Source: an uncultured Bacilli bacterium (GTDB taxonomy: Bacteria; Bacillota_I; Bacilli_A; RF39; UBA660). From it: a DNA stretch of 64,000 nucleotides. The notes under the pieces were generated by a model, which was not told where the DNA came from, searched no databases, and saw nothing but the letters and a program-made list of their open reading frames with translations. The position numbers were made by a program, and so were the translations under genes. This document shows, in pieces, positions 35,622-44,393 of this stretch. Every line of letters begins with the position of its first letter. Positions within the stretch are counted from its first letter, which is position 1. The stretch spans positions 1-64,000 of the forward strand of contig CAJUBJ010000008.1 of the NCBI GenBank assembly GCA_910584655.1. The letters run 5' to 3'.

Positions 35622-35696
35622 GTTATAAAAGTTAAAATAAGTAATAATTAATCATAAAGATTAAAAGTCTTGCATATCTTTTATTAGGTGATAATA

Positions 35697-35975
35697 ATGG
35701 ATAATGCATACGATAATACAAAGCATGAGGTAAAATTAATTGATAGAGGGTTAATATATCTTACAGGTATAGATAAAATAATCAGTTTTGATAGTGAAGA
35801 GTTTTTAATGGAAAGTAATATGGGAATAGTATTACTTAAGGGAGAAGGACTAGAGATAGTAAAGCTTGATACTCATGATGGTGTAGTTAGTATTAAAGGT
35901 ATTATAAATAGTTTAATTTATGATGATGGTAAGAAAAAAGAAAATGAATCTTTAATAGGTAAACTTTTTAAATAA
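35697..35975 (+). CDS. yabP: Sporulation protein YabP
   Basis: 92 residues. Matches YabP in KLIDRGLIYLTGIDKIISFDSEEF, MGIVLLKGEGLEI, GVVSIKGIINSLIYDD and the end GKLFK. In Bacillus yabP and yabQ are mother-cell genes needed for spore cortex. ATG 35697 follows GGTGAT; an in-frame GTG nine bases upstream was rejected. Its stop overlaps the yabQ start (TAATG). Confidence 0.88.
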   Translation: MDNAYDNTKHEVKLIDRGLIYLTGIDKIISFDSEEFLMESNMGIVLLKGEGLEIVKLDTHDGVVSIKGIINSLIYDDGKKKENESLIGKLFK

Positions 35976-36238
35976 TGACTTCTTATGTTCAATTAATTTG
36001 TTTAATAGTTTCTTTTCTTTATGGTATTTTAATATTTTATACAAATAAATTAAATAATAGATTAATGTTTAAAAAGAATATATTTATTCAAGTAATAGGA
36101 AATATTTTATATATTAATAATATGGCTTTATTATATATTTGTTTTTTGTATAAAATAAATAATGGTATTTTACATATATATTTTGTTTTGTTTATTATAG
36201 TTGGCTATTTAGTTATGAGTGTTAAGAAGCGTAAATAA
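35975..36238 (+). CDS. yabQ: Spore cortex protein YabQ
   Basis: 87-residue hydrophobic protein with three likely membrane segments (about 4-22, 36-58, 65-82) and a basic end VKKRK. Sequence alone is weak; identity rests on hydrophobic pattern, length close to a shortened YabQ, and its coupling between yabP and divIC, the Bacillus order. Shorter than the usual 210 residues. Confidence 0.75.
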   Translation: MTSYVQLICLIVSFLYGILIFYTNKLNNRLMFKKNIFIQVIGNILYINNMALLYICFLYKINNGILHIYFVLFIIVGYLVMSVKKRK

Positions 36239-36302
36239 CTATAATTCTATTAATTATAATTATAACTAATATGTTATACTTGTGATAATAGGAGGATTCT
36301 AT

Positions 36303-36671
36303 ATGGGCAATGCTAATAATAAAAATAAAAATAATGTAAAAATTGTAAAAAAGCAAGAAAAAAGTCGTATTGGTTTTTTACTTTTTTCAGTTGTTATATT
36401 TATAGTAATTCTTATTAGTACTGTTTTTAATGATTTAGTTCAAATCTATAATAATAGAACTCAAACAGAGGAGTTAAGTATAAGAAAGCAAGAACTACTA
36501 GAAGAGGAAAAATCTTTAAAAAGTGAAGTTATAAAGTTACAGGATCCAGATTATATTGCTAGATATGCACGAGAAAAGTATTTATATACAAAAGATGGAG
36601 AGAGAATTTTAACTATTATAGATGCTCCAACTGAAAAAAATAATAATTCTGATGCTAATGAAAATGAGTAG
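36303..36671 (+). CDS. divIC: Cell-division protein DivIC/FtsB
   Basis: Bitopic septum protein of 122 residues: basic cytoplasmic N-terminus, one membrane helix (about 28-46), then a coiled coil (TQTEELSIRKQELLEEEKSL) and the DivIC motif DPDYIARYAREKYLYTKDGE. Works with FtsL and DivIB. Start ATG 36303 follows GGAGGATTCT. Directly after yabQ, as in Bacillus, and ended by a terminator. Confidence 0.92.
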   Translation: MGNANNKNKNNVKIVKKQEKSRIGFLLFSVVIFIVILISTVFNDLVQIYNNRTQTEELSIRKQELLEEEKSLKSEVIKLQDPDYIARYAREKYLYTKDGERILTIIDAPTEKNNNSDANENE

Positions 36672-36689
36672 ATAAATATCTACTTTTTT
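36667..36689 (+). terminator. Terminator after divIC
   Basis: Stem AGTAGATA/TATCTACT overlapping the divIC stop, then six T. Confidence 0.85.
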
Positions 36690-36775
36690 GTGTTAATTTT
36701 TGTTAATTGTTAAGAGAGACTTGTTAAAAATATATAATTTTTATGATATATTTTATATAGTAGGTGAATAAAAGT

Positions 36776-37300
36776 ATGAAAAAAATATATATTGTTTTAA
36801 CTTACACTGGAACTATTTTATCTAAGTTAGTAAAGATATATACTAAAAAGGAGTATTCTCATGTTTCTATAGCTTTAGATGAGGATTTGAATGAAATGTA
36901 TAGTTTTGGTAGAACATTTGCGTATTGTCCTTTTATAGCTGGGTTTGTTCATGAAGAATTGGACAAAGGAACTTTTAAGAGATTTAAAAAAACTAAGACA
37001 AGAATATATTCTTTACAAGTACCTGATGAAAAATATGAAAAAGTAATTGATGTTATTAACAATATTAAAGAGCATAGGAAAGAATATGATTTTAATATTA
37101 TTGGATTATTTTGTGTAGCGATAAATCTAAAGTTTAAAAGAGAAAAATCATTTTATTGTGCTGAATTTGTAAAGTATGTTTTAGAGCAATCTAATATAAA
37201 CAAATCATTGCCAGAATTAATTAAACCAGAAGATTTCAAAGAACTAAAAGGAATTAATGTTGAGTATTCTGGAATTTTAAAAGAATATAATAGTTATTAA
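36776..37300 (+). CDS. Permuted NlpC/P60-type hydrolase (YiiX-like)
   Basis: 174 residues. Has the permuted papain-like order of the YiiX/YaeF group: early histidine in KEYSHVSIAL (about 29-38) and late cysteine in KSFYCAEFVKYVLEQ (about 123-137). No signal peptide. Members may act on lipid or peptide amides; substrate here is unknown. Start ATG 36776 follows AGGTGA. Confidence 0.72.
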   Translation: MKKIYIVLTYTGTILSKLVKIYTKKEYSHVSIALDEDLNEMYSFGRTFAYCPFIAGFVHEELDKGTFKRFKKTKTRIYSLQVPDEKYEKVIDVINNIKEHRKEYDFNIIGLFCVAINLKFKREKSFYCAEFVKYVLEQSNINKSLPELIKPEDFKELKGINVEYSGILKEYNSY

Positions 37301-37324
37301 AATACTAGAAATAGTATTTTTTTT
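37301..37324 (+). terminator. Terminator before mntP
   Basis: Stem AATACTA/TAGTATT followed by a T-run. Confidence 0.8.
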
Positions 37325-37379
37325 AATGTTATATGAATTTATTTTTGTTTTTTTAATATTCTTATAATGGGAGAAGATT

Positions 37380-37934
37380 ATGGGCTATATAGGAATATTA
37401 ATGATTAGTTTTGGATTAGCAATGGATGCTTTTGCTGTTGCGGTATGTAAGGGGATAAGTAGTAAAAATATAGATAAAAAGAAATGCTTGTTAGTTGGTG
37501 GTATGTTTGGACTTTTTCAAGCTATTATGCCTTTGATGGGGTATTATGTTGGAGCGGGACTTCGAAGGTTTGTGTTTGCAATAGATCATTATATAGTGTT
37601 TGCTTTTTTGGTTATTATAGGAGTTAATATGATATATGAATCTTTTTGTGGAAAAGAAGATAATGTTAGTAGTGAAATAAATGTTAAATCTTTAATAATA
37701 CCAGCTATTGCTACTAGTATAGATGCTTTTTCAATAGGTATTATGTTTGCCTTTATGAAAATTAATTTATTATTTTCTGTTTTGACAATAGGAATCGTTG
37801 CGTTTATATTATCTGCATTAGGGGTAAGTATAGGTAATAATTTTGGTAAACGATTTGAGAGAAAGGCAAAGTTTCTTGGTGGAGTTATTTTAGTTATTAT
37901 GGGAGTTAAAAGTTTAATTGAGCATTTTTTATAG
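37380..37934 (+). CDS. mntP: Manganese efflux pump MntP
   Basis: Six-helix membrane exporter of Mn2+. The paired motifs GLAMDAFAVAVCKG (about 12-25) and ATSIDAFSIGIMFAF (about 110-125) with conserved aspartates are family signatures. 184 residues, normal. No yybP-ykoY riboswitch is visible upstream, so manganese control by that route is not evident. Confidence 0.92.
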   Translation: MGYIGILMISFGLAMDAFAVAVCKGISSKNIDKKKCLLVGGMFGLFQAIMPLMGYYVGAGLRRFVFAIDHYIVFAFLVIIGVNMIYESFCGKEDNVSSEINVKSLIIPAIATSIDAFSIGIMFAFMKINLLFSVLTIGIVAFILSALGVSIGNNFGKRFERKAKFLGGVILVIMGVKSLIEHFL

Positions 37935-37950
37935 AAAAGTGCTCTTTTTT
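37920..37950 (+). terminator. Terminator after mntP
   Basis: Stem GAGCA/TGCTC extended by A/T pairs over the mntP stop, followed by six T. Confidence 0.75.
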
Positions 37951-38080
37951 GTGAATAAATGTAGTAAAATAAAGTTGTTTTTAATAAAATGCAACTCAAA
38001 CTTTCCATCATTCAACTTAAAATTGGTAGAGCGCAACCGGTAGAATTTGTATAATTGAGTCATAAAAAGGAGAGAATTTT

Positions 38081-39679
38081 ATGAATTTAGCTGATAATTT
38101 AAAAAGAATAAGAAAAGATAATAATTTATCGCAAGAGCAATTAGCTGAAAAACTTGGTGTTTCAAGACAATCTGTAAGTAAATGGGAATCTGGTCAATCT
38201 TATCCTGAAATGGATAAAGTGCTTCAAATATGTTCTTTATTTAATTTAAATATTAATGAATTAATTAATGAAAACATAAAAGAAATAAATGAAATTAAAG
38301 AAGCCAAAAATATATCTAATAAATATATAACTAGTTTTTTCGATTATTTGACTAAAGTAGTAGATATGTTTAGTAGTATGAAATTAAAGCAAATAATAGG
38401 TTGTTTATTTGAACAATTTATTATATTTATTCTTTTATTTATTGTATTTTCTATTATAGGAAGTATTGGTTATGGATTAATACAAGGAATATTAAGACAG
38501 ATACTACCATATAATCTTTATGTGTTTTTAATAAGCATTTTAGAAATAATATTTTTGTTGATTTCTAGTGTATTAGGTGTTGCTATATTATTACATATTT
38601 TTAAAATAAGATATCTAGATTATTATGAGTTTGTTAAGGTTGATAAAAAAAGTACTAATAAAGGAGTAGATCTTAGTTTAGAAAATGATGATGTAAATGA
38701 AGTTAGTAATGAAGATGAAGTAGAAAAAGAAGAAAAGACGAAGCAAAAAATAATTTTAGAAAAAAAGCCAGAAAAAGTTATTATAAGGGATCCAAAGCAT
38801 TCAGATTTTAAATTTTTATCTGGTTTAGGTAAAATAATCTTAATGATTGTTAAATTCTTTGTAGCATGGATTTTATTGTTTTTTGCAATGGGCTTTGTTG
38901 GACTTGTTGTTTGTCTAGTAATAGGATTCTTATTTGTTAAAACTGGAGTTTTATTTGTGGGATATTTATTAGCAATGTTAGGTGGTTTAGCGATTTGTGC
39001 TATATGTATAGAATTATTATTTAATTTTATCTTTAGTAGAAAAAATAGTACAACAAGATATTTTATAACAGGTATTATTTCATTAATTGCTGTTGGTATA
39101 GGTTCTGGAATGATTTTGATAGGAATATCAGAATTTAATATAACGTCTGATAATTCAGATACTATTAAAGAAGAGTATATTGTTGAAATGAAAGATAATT
39201 TGATGATTGCAAGGTATTACAATTATTATCATACTGTTGATTATGTAGTAGAGGATAGAGATGATATAAAAATTGAAGTTGAACATTCTAAGTATTCTGT
39301 GACTGAGTATGATGAAGAAGGTGGATTAGTTTATATTTATGATTATGTTGCTGATGGTGAAGCAATGAATATATTAAGAAGATTTATAAAAGATTTTAAT
39401 GAAAAGAAAATAATTGATTATAGTGGTAGTCCAGTTATTACAGTTTATGCATCAAAAGAAAATATTGAAAAAATGAAGAATAATAGAAAAGACTATTACG
39501 ATGATAAAAATAAAATTGTTGAGGAATTAAATAAATATAAAAATGAAGTTAATAGATTATATGTTGAAGCTGATAGATTAGAAAGCATTTTAGATAGTAA
39601 TGGATATGTTGTAGTTAGGGATTCAAATGATAGAATTTTAGAAATATATAAAGAAAAAAATTATGATGATGAAGAATAA
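38081..39679 (+). CDS. XRE helix-turn-helix protein with membrane and extracytoplasmic parts
   Basis: 532 residues. N-terminal XRE domain (NLKRIRKDNNLSQEQLAEKLGVSRQSVSKWESGQSYP, residues 6-42). Then membrane helices near 105-130 and 145-175, a charged loop (190-245), further helices (255-275, 280-305, 310-330, 340-362) and a C-terminal soluble domain of about 165 residues rich in acid residues. It looks like a one-component membrane sensor-regulator; ligand and targets are unknown. Strong AGGAGAG before the start. Confidence 0.75.
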   Translation: MNLADNLKRIRKDNNLSQEQLAEKLGVSRQSVSKWESGQSYPEMDKVLQICSLFNLNINELINENIKEINEIKEAKNISNKYITSFFDYLTKVVDMFSSMKLKQIIGCLFEQFIIFILLFIVFSIIGSIGYGLIQGILRQILPYNLYVFLISILEIIFLLISSVLGVAILLHIFKIRYLDYYEFVKVDKKSTNKGVDLSLENDDVNEVSNEDEVEKEEKTKQKIILEKKPEKVIIRDPKHSDFKFLSGLGKIILMIVKFFVAWILLFFAMGFVGLVVCLVIGFLFVKTGVLFVGYLLAMLGGLAICAICIELLFNFIFSRKNSTTRYFITGIISLIAVGIGSGMILIGISEFNITSDNSDTIKEEYIVEMKDNLMIARYYNYYHTVDYVVEDRDDIKIEVEHSKYSVTEYDEEGGLVYIYDYVADGEAMNILRRFIKDFNEKKIIDYSGSPVITVYASKENIEKMKNNRKDYYDDKNKIVEELNKYKNEVNRLYVEADRLESILDSNGYVVVRDSNDRILEIYKEKNYDDEE

Positions 39680-39711
39680 TTGGAAAGTTAGATTATGAAT
39701 TTAATAAAAAT

Positions 39712-39739
39712 AGATTAATTGTTAATCTGTTTTTTTTTA
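39712..39739 (+). terminator. Terminator before nrdG
   Basis: Stem AGATTAA/TTAATCT followed by nine T. Confidence 0.8.
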
Positions 39740-39779
39740 TCTATGTTATAATTTTGTGTGTAGAGGTAGAGTGGTAAAA

Positions 39780-40304
39780 ATGAAAAAAGGGTATGTTAGA
39801 TTAGCCTATGATGAAATACAAAGTGATAGTATAGTTGATGGTGAGGGAATAAGAAGTGTTATTTGGTTTCAAGGGTGTTCTCACAATTGTTTAGGCTGTC
39901 ATAATCCAGAGACACATGATTTTAATGCTGGTGTAGAGAAAAGTATTGAAGAATTGAAGCAAGAAATAAAAGAATTAGAATTTCAAAAGGGTGTAACGTT
40001 TTCAGGTGGAGATCCTATGATGCAGATTGAGGCTTTAGAAGAATTAGCTGCATATGTTCAAGAATGTGGAATGAACGTGTGGTGTTATACTGGATTTACT
40101 TTTGAAGAAATTCTGGAATTGGCGAAAAAAAATGAACATTATATGAATGCTTTAAAATATATAGATGTAATAGTTGATGGAAAATTTGTTATGGATTTAA
40201 AAAGTTTTGATGTGCAGTTTAGAGGGTCAAGTAATCAGAGAATTATAAATGTTAAAAAGAGTTTAGAAACTGGTAAAGTTGTAAAAATAGCAAAATATAA
40301 GTAA
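39780..40304 (+). CDS. nrdG: Anaerobic ribonucleotide reductase activating protein-type radical SAM enzyme
   Basis: Radical SAM activase that installs the glycyl radical on NrdD. Cluster motif CSHNCLGC (about 32-39) after GEGIRSVIWFQG, with FSGGDPM and WCYTGFTFEEI. 174 residues, normal for NrdG. nrdD is not adjacent. The start ATG 39780 was preferred; GTG 39771 is also possible. An anaerobic lifestyle is implied. Confidence 0.88.
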   Translation: MKKGYVRLAYDEIQSDSIVDGEGIRSVIWFQGCSHNCLGCHNPETHDFNAGVEKSIEELKQEIKELEFQKGVTFSGGDPMMQIEALEELAAYVQECGMNVWCYTGFTFEEILELAKKNEHYMNALKYIDVIVDGKFVMDLKSFDVQFRGSSNQRIINVKKSLETGKVVKIAKYK

Positions 40305-40372
40305 TTTTTATTGTAATAATGTTATAAAATAAATGACTTTTATAAATATAAAAAAATGGATAAATATATGTT

Positions 40373-40406
40373 AAAGAAAAGGTGATAATCGCTTTTCTTT
40401 TTTCTT
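40373..40406 (+). terminator. Terminator upstream of the ECF genes
   Basis: Stem AAAGAAAAG/CTTTTCTTT followed by a T-rich run. Separates nrdG from ecfA1. Confidence 0.75.
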
Positions 40407-40443
40407 TTTTAATGTATAATAAGTTCTTAAGTGGGTGACGCTT

Positions 40444-41235
40444 ATGGGCAATATAAGATTAAGAGACTTGAAATTCTCATATGATAATAAATATCAAGTA
40501 TTTAAGGAGATAAATTTCCTTTTAAGGAAAGATAAAACTTTAAGTATAATTGGAACTTCTGGTAGTGGAAAGACTACTTTGCTTCGAGTTTTAAATGGTG
40601 AATTGCCATATGAAGGAGAAGTATTGATTAATGGTATAGAAGTTAATAAAGAAAATTTTGATGCTCTTAGAAAATGTATTGCTGTTGTTTATAAAAACAA
40701 TGATTTTATAACTGAATTAGTTAAAGATGAACTTAAGTATTCTTTAGAAAATATGAATGTTGCACCCGCAGAAATAAATAAAAAGATTTCAGAAATTAAT
40801 GATTATTTTGGAATTAATAAATTATTAAATAAGAAAATAAAAGACTTAAGTTTAAATGATAGGACTTTAGTTAGAATTCTTTCTTATGCTTTAATTGAAC
40901 CAACTTATATTGCTTTAGATGATTTATTAATTGATTTAAATACAAGAACTAAAATATTATTACTTAATTATTTAAATACTAAGAATATATTACTCTTGAA
41001 TGTAACAACAAATATGGAAGATATTTTATATACTGATTATGTAATATGTTTATATGATGGGATTAGTGCTATAGATGGTAAAACTTTAGATGTACTTAAA
41101 AATGAAAAAATTTTAAAGAGACTTGGGCTATCTTTACCATTTATGTTAGATTTATCTATACAATTAGAATTATATGGCTTATTAAATAAAACTTATTTAA
41201 ATAAGGAAGCGATGGTGAAGGATTTATGGAAATAG
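40444..41235 (+). CDS. ecfA1: ECF transporter ATPase EcfA1, diverged
   Basis: ATPase of energy-coupling-factor vitamin transporters. Walker A is intact (GTSGSGKTTLL, about 37-47). Other motifs are altered: LSLND in place of LSGGQ, LDDLL in place of LDE-type Walker B, no His in the switch region (NVTTNMED), and no Q-loop glutamine (VVYKNND). The C-terminal LGLSLPFMLDLSIQL...VKDLWK matches EcfA1. 263 residues. Starts an ecfA1-ecfA2-ecfT-truA unit, the common Bacillota order. Confidence 0.85.
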   Translation: MGNIRLRDLKFSYDNKYQVFKEINFLLRKDKTLSIIGTSGSGKTTLLRVLNGELPYEGEVLINGIEVNKENFDALRKCIAVVYKNNDFITELVKDELKYSLENMNVAPAEINKKISEINDYFGINKLLNKKIKDLSLNDRTLVRILSYALIEPTYIALDDLLIDLNTRTKILLLNYLNTKNILLLNVTTNMEDILYTDYVICLYDGISAIDGKTLDVLKNEKILKRLGLSLPFMLDLSIQLELYGLLNKTYLNKEAMVKDLWK

Positions 41236-42053
41236 TATTTAATAAATTGTGTTATTTAGAAAATAAAAATTCTTCATCAGAAAAAAAGTATTTAGATAAT
41301 GTTGATTTTACTATAGAATCAGGAGAGATTGTGTCTTTTGTTAATGATGATTTGAGTATTATAGGAGATCTTATTATGGCTGTTAAAAGACCTTCAAAAG
41401 GTGAAATTAAGTTAGATAATCTGATAATAAAAAGAACGAGTCATATAAGTAATGTTAACTTACTTAGAAAAAAAATTGGTTTTGTTAGGAATGATATTGA
41501 AAAAAGTTTAACAAAGTCTGTTAAAGAAGAAATAAAAAAAACTATGAAAAACTATGATTATAAAGCGAAAAACGTAACTAAGCATATTGTAGATTCGTTA
41601 AGGATAGTAGGATTAAATGAAAGTTATTTAGAGCGTGATTGTAAAACTTTATCTTATACAGAAAAGAAAAAAATAAGTTTGGCTTGTGCTATGAGTTATA
41701 ATCCTGAGGTTTTAATACTGGAAAATTTTGAAAAAGGATTAATTTTTAGAGAAAGAGAGTATTTTAGAAAATTATTTCTAAAATTAAAAAATAAATTTAA
41801 TAAAACAATAATATTGATAGGAACTGATTTAACTTTTTTATTTGATGTTGTTGATAAGGTTTATGTTATTAACAAAGGAAAATTGGTTTTTAGTGGAGAT
41901 AAAGATATATTTTACGAAGATAAGCTTTATAAGTATGTTGAAATGCCAAAGATAGTTGAATTTATTAAATATGCTCATCAAACAGGTCATGATATTTTAG
42001 AATATACCGATATAAAGGAATTAATAAAGGAATTGTATCGTAATGTTAAATAA
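41226..42053 (+). CDS. ecfA2: ECF transporter ATPase EcfA2, P-loop lost
   Basis: Position and ABC-type framework identify EcfA2, but hallmarks have decayed. The Walker A region reads SFVNDDLSIIGDL (about 38-50) with no GxxGxGKT. The signature is LSYTEKKK, Walker B ends LILENFEKG and the switch histidine is missing (IGTDLTF). It starts inside the end of ecfA1 and overlaps ecfT. 275 residues with open frame throughout, so it is not a simple pseudogene. Confidence 0.78.
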   Translation: MEIVFNKLCYLENKNSSSEKKYLDNVDFTIESGEIVSFVNDDLSIIGDLIMAVKRPSKGEIKLDNLIIKRTSHISNVNLLRKKIGFVRNDIEKSLTKSVKEEIKKTMKNYDYKAKNVTKHIVDSLRIVGLNESYLERDCKTLSYTEKKKISLACAMSYNPEVLILENFEKGLIFREREYFRKLFLKLKNKFNKTIILIGTDLTFLFDVVDKVYVINKGKLVFSGDKDIFYEDKLYKYVEMPKIVEFIKYAHQTGHDILEYTDIKELIKELYRNVK

Positions 42054-42789
42054 GTTTAATTATTCCTATATTTATGAAGAATCTATCATACATAGAATAA
42101 ATTCAGTAGTTAAGATATTTGGTTTATTTATATATATTCTTCTTAGTTTATTGAAATTTAATAATTTTTTATTTATATGTAATATTTCTTTTGTATTTTT
42201 ATTGATTCTATTAAGTAATATTAATATTTTTAGGTATTTGAAAGTATTATGGAAGTTGAAGTATATTATTATATTGATGTATGCTTTTATGTATCATAAA
42301 GGTATGGCTTTTTTAGATATGAATATTATAGTGTTTAAGTTTATGTTTTTTATTCTTTATTTAAGTATTGTAGTTTTTACAACTTCAAGAGAAGATATAA
42401 GTAAAGGTTTTTCTGTTGTAGTAGATAGAATTAATATAATTGGAATTAATTTTAAAAGTATTACATCTTTTTTTACCAATATTTTGGTTTTTAAAGATTA
42501 TTTTTTTGAAAGTTATGATGAATTATTAATGTTAGATAGTATAAAAGGTAAGGTGTATTCTTGTAGTAATATCTTAGACCAATTTAAATATATTTTTACT
42601 AATTTTAGTGTTGTTTTGAATATGACAAGGAATAAAATGAATGCTTATAAGAATGAAATGAAGTATCGAATGTATAAGAAAGATGTAAAAAGTAAGTATA
42701 AGTATAGAAGAAGATTATTTATATTTGATTATATTTATGTCATACTTGATGTAGTAATGGTAGTGTTTTATTTATTGAAGGTGAGATAG
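42043..42789 (+). CDS. ecfT: ECF transporter transmembrane protein EcfT, diverged
   Basis: Hydrophobic protein of 248 residues with about five membrane segments (about 20-42, 45-60, 70-95, 100-115, and 225-245) and a basic cytoplasmic coupling region (about 185-220, rich in Lys/Tyr). The start IYEESIIHRINSVVKI is like the EcfT N-terminus. Typical Ala-Arg coupling motifs are not clear. Identity rests mostly on order: overlaps ecfA2 and touches truA. Confidence 0.72.
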   Translation: MLNKFNYSYIYEESIIHRINSVVKIFGLFIYILLSLLKFNNFLFICNISFVFLLILLSNINIFRYLKVLWKLKYIIILMYAFMYHKGMAFLDMNIIVFKFMFFILYLSIVVFTTSREDISKGFSVVVDRINIIGINFKSITSFFTNILVFKDYFFESYDELLMLDSIKGKVYSCSNILDQFKYIFTNFSVVLNMTRNKMNAYKNEMKYRMYKKDVKSKYKYRRRLFIFDYIYVILDVVMVVFYLLKVR

Positions 42790-43509
42790 ATGAATATTTT
42801 AATAACGATAGCTTATGATGGAAGTAAGTTTTATGGATTTCAAAGATTGAATGAAGAGGTAAGTGTTCAAAAGGTATTGGAAGATGCTTTAACTAAAATT
42901 AATAAACAAAGTGTTGAGGTTAAGGGTGCAGGGAGAACTGATCGAGGAGTTCATGCAAATGGACAAAGAGTTAGTTTTAAATTGGATGTTAATATAGATG
43001 AAAATGGACTTCGTATGGCATTAAATTCATTAGTTAAACCTTATATATATGTTAAAGAAGTAAAAATGGTAGATGAAGATGTTCATGCTAGATTTAGTGT
43101 TGTGAAAAAAAAGTATATTTATAAAATTAATTTAGGGGAGTTTAATCCTCAATTAACTGATTATGTTTATCAAAGCGATTATAAGTTAGATATTGATAAA
43201 ATGAAGGAAGTTTCTAAGTTATACTTAGGTGTTCACGATTTTCATAATTTTGTTTCTGGAGAGAGAGAAGATTATACTTGTATTGTTTATGGTATAGATT
43301 TTTTCGTTAAAGACGATATTTTAAATATTGTTTTTGAAGGGAAAAGTTTTTATCGATATATGGTTAGAAATTTAGTTGGAATGATGATAGATGTAGCACG
43401 TGGGAAAGACGATATTTGTAAAGTAATGGAAATGTTAGATAGTACAAATGAAATATTTGGATATACGGCTCCAGCTTGTGGATTGTATTTAGAAAGTATT
43501 GAATACTGA
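42790..43509 (+). CDS. truA: tRNA pseudouridine(38-40) synthase TruA
   Basis: Makes pseudouridine at tRNA positions 38-40. Catalytic aspartate in GAGRTDRGVHANGQ (about 47-60), and FYRYMVRNLVGMMIDVARG. 239 residues, normal. Immediately after ecfT and upstream of rplM, as in Bacillus. Confidence 0.95.
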   Translation: MNILITIAYDGSKFYGFQRLNEEVSVQKVLEDALTKINKQSVEVKGAGRTDRGVHANGQRVSFKLDVNIDENGLRMALNSLVKPYIYVKEVKMVDEDVHARFSVVKKKYIYKINLGEFNPQLTDYVYQSDYKLDIDKMKEVSKLYLGVHDFHNFVSGEREDYTCIVYGIDFFVKDDILNIVFEGKSFYRYMVRNLVGMMIDVARGKDDICKVMEMLDSTNEIFGYTAPACGLYLESIEY

Positions 43510-43517
43510 GGTGTATT

Positions 43518-43772
43518 ATGAAAGAATTAGAAAATAGAATAGAAAAAATTGAAGATAGAAATAGAAGAGTAGAAACTGATAAGGCTTGGGAGACGAGTTG
43601 GACGAGAAAGATTTGGATATGTGTTCTTACTTATATAGTTGTAGTAATTTATTCTTTTGTTATAAGTAAGTATAATAATATTTTTTTAAGTAGTTTGGTT
43701 CCTGTTATTGGATTTAGTTTATCAACTTTATCATTAGGAATTATAAGAAAAATATGGGAAAAAGAAAGATAA
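43518..43772 (+). CDS. Small two-helix membrane protein
   Basis: 84 residues: a short charged coiled-coil N-terminus (MKELENRIEKIEDRNRRVE), two likely membrane helices (about 30-48 and 55-75), and a charged end. No named family recognised. Ribosome site GAGGTG. Lies between truA and the rplM promoter and may be co-transcribed with truA. Confidence 0.72.
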   Translation: MKELENRIEKIEDRNRRVETDKAWETSWTRKIWICVLTYIVVVIYSFVISKYNNIFLSSLVPVIGFSLSTLSLGIIRKIWEKER

Positions 43773-43838
43773 TTTGACATAAAAGGTGTAATATATGTAA
43801 GATTTTTAGATAAAGTTTACTTAAAATGAAGAATTTGT

Positions 43839-43867
43839 TTGACTTTTAGAGGACTTTCTCATATAAT
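43839..43867 (+). promoter_or_regulatory. Sigma-A promoter for rplM-rpsI
   Basis: TTGACT, 17 bases, TATAAT. Consensus spacing and near-perfect boxes. Transcription should start near 43874. Confidence 0.8.
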
Positions 43868-43873
43868 TTTAAC

Positions 43874-43948
43874 TGGTACATTTTATTTGTTGGACTTTGT
43901 TAGCCCTGGGAAAGCGAAGCAAGGAAAGACAGTGAAAGGAAATTTGAT
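43874..43948 (+). promoter_or_regulatory. rplM leader, possible L13 autoregulatory element
   Basis: The 75-base leader between promoter and rplM contains GCCCTGGGAAAGCGAAGCAAGG, which can form small GC-rich pairings and is unusually GC-rich for this genome. Low-GC Gram-positives have an L13 leader RNA at this position. I cannot verify its fold by eye, so the assignment rests on position and composition. Confidence 0.4.
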
Positions 43949-44380
43949 ATGAATACATTTATGGAAAAGAAAGAAACTGTTGAACGTAAATGGTATGTTA
44001 TCGATGCTGAAGGAGTTGCTTTAGGTAGATTAGCATCTAAAGTAGCAGTAGTTTTAAAAGGTAAACATAAAGCTACATATACACCACACATCGATTGTGG
44101 AGACTACGTAATCGTAGTAAATGCTGAAAAGGTTAAGCTAACTGGTAATAAACTAGAAGATAAGAAATATTATAATCATAGTGGTTACGTTGGTGGTTTA
44201 AGAGAAAGAAATGCTAAAACAATGATCGAAAAATATCCAGAAGAAATGATTGAAAGAGCTGTTAAGGGTATGCTTCCAAAAGGAAGATTAGGAAGAGCTA
44301 TGAATAAGAAATTATTTGTATATGCTGGTCCTGACCATAAACAACAAGCTCAAAAACCAATCGAAATGAAAGTTAACTAG
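43949..44380 (+). CDS. rplM: 50S ribosomal protein L13
   Basis: 143-residue ribosomal protein. WYVIDAEGVALGRLASKVA, GDYVIVVNAEKVKLTGNK and the GMLPKGRLGRAM loop are diagnostic. AAAGGAAATTTGAT precedes the start. Co-transcribed with rpsI 14 bases downstream. Confidence 0.97.
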   Translation: MNTFMEKKETVERKWYVIDAEGVALGRLASKVAVVLKGKHKATYTPHIDCGDYVIVVNAEKVKLTGNKLEDKKYYNHSGYVGGLRERNAKTMIEKYPEEMIERAVKGMLPKGRLGRAMNKKLFVYAGPDHKQQAQKPIEMKVN

Positions 44381-44393
44381 GAGGTTTTAAATT

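Noticed and set aside
35653..35682. Sigma-E-like promoter (ATA, 16 bases, CATATCTT) before yabP
   Set aside because: Same problem: the start point would fall in the ribosome site, and the -10 match is partial.
37301..37379. yybP-ykoY manganese riboswitch before mntP
   Set aside because: The gap is only about 80 bases, mostly a terminator and AT-rich sequence; no conserved core seen.
43391..43406. parS-like sequence GCACGTGGGAA inside truA
   Set aside because: Only the central CACGTG and a few bases match; the left arm does not, and it lies in coding sequence.
43902..43915. CCCTGGGAAA in the rplM leader as a Noc site
   Set aside because: The left half lacks ATTT and the right half lacks the final T; better explained as leader RNA structure.
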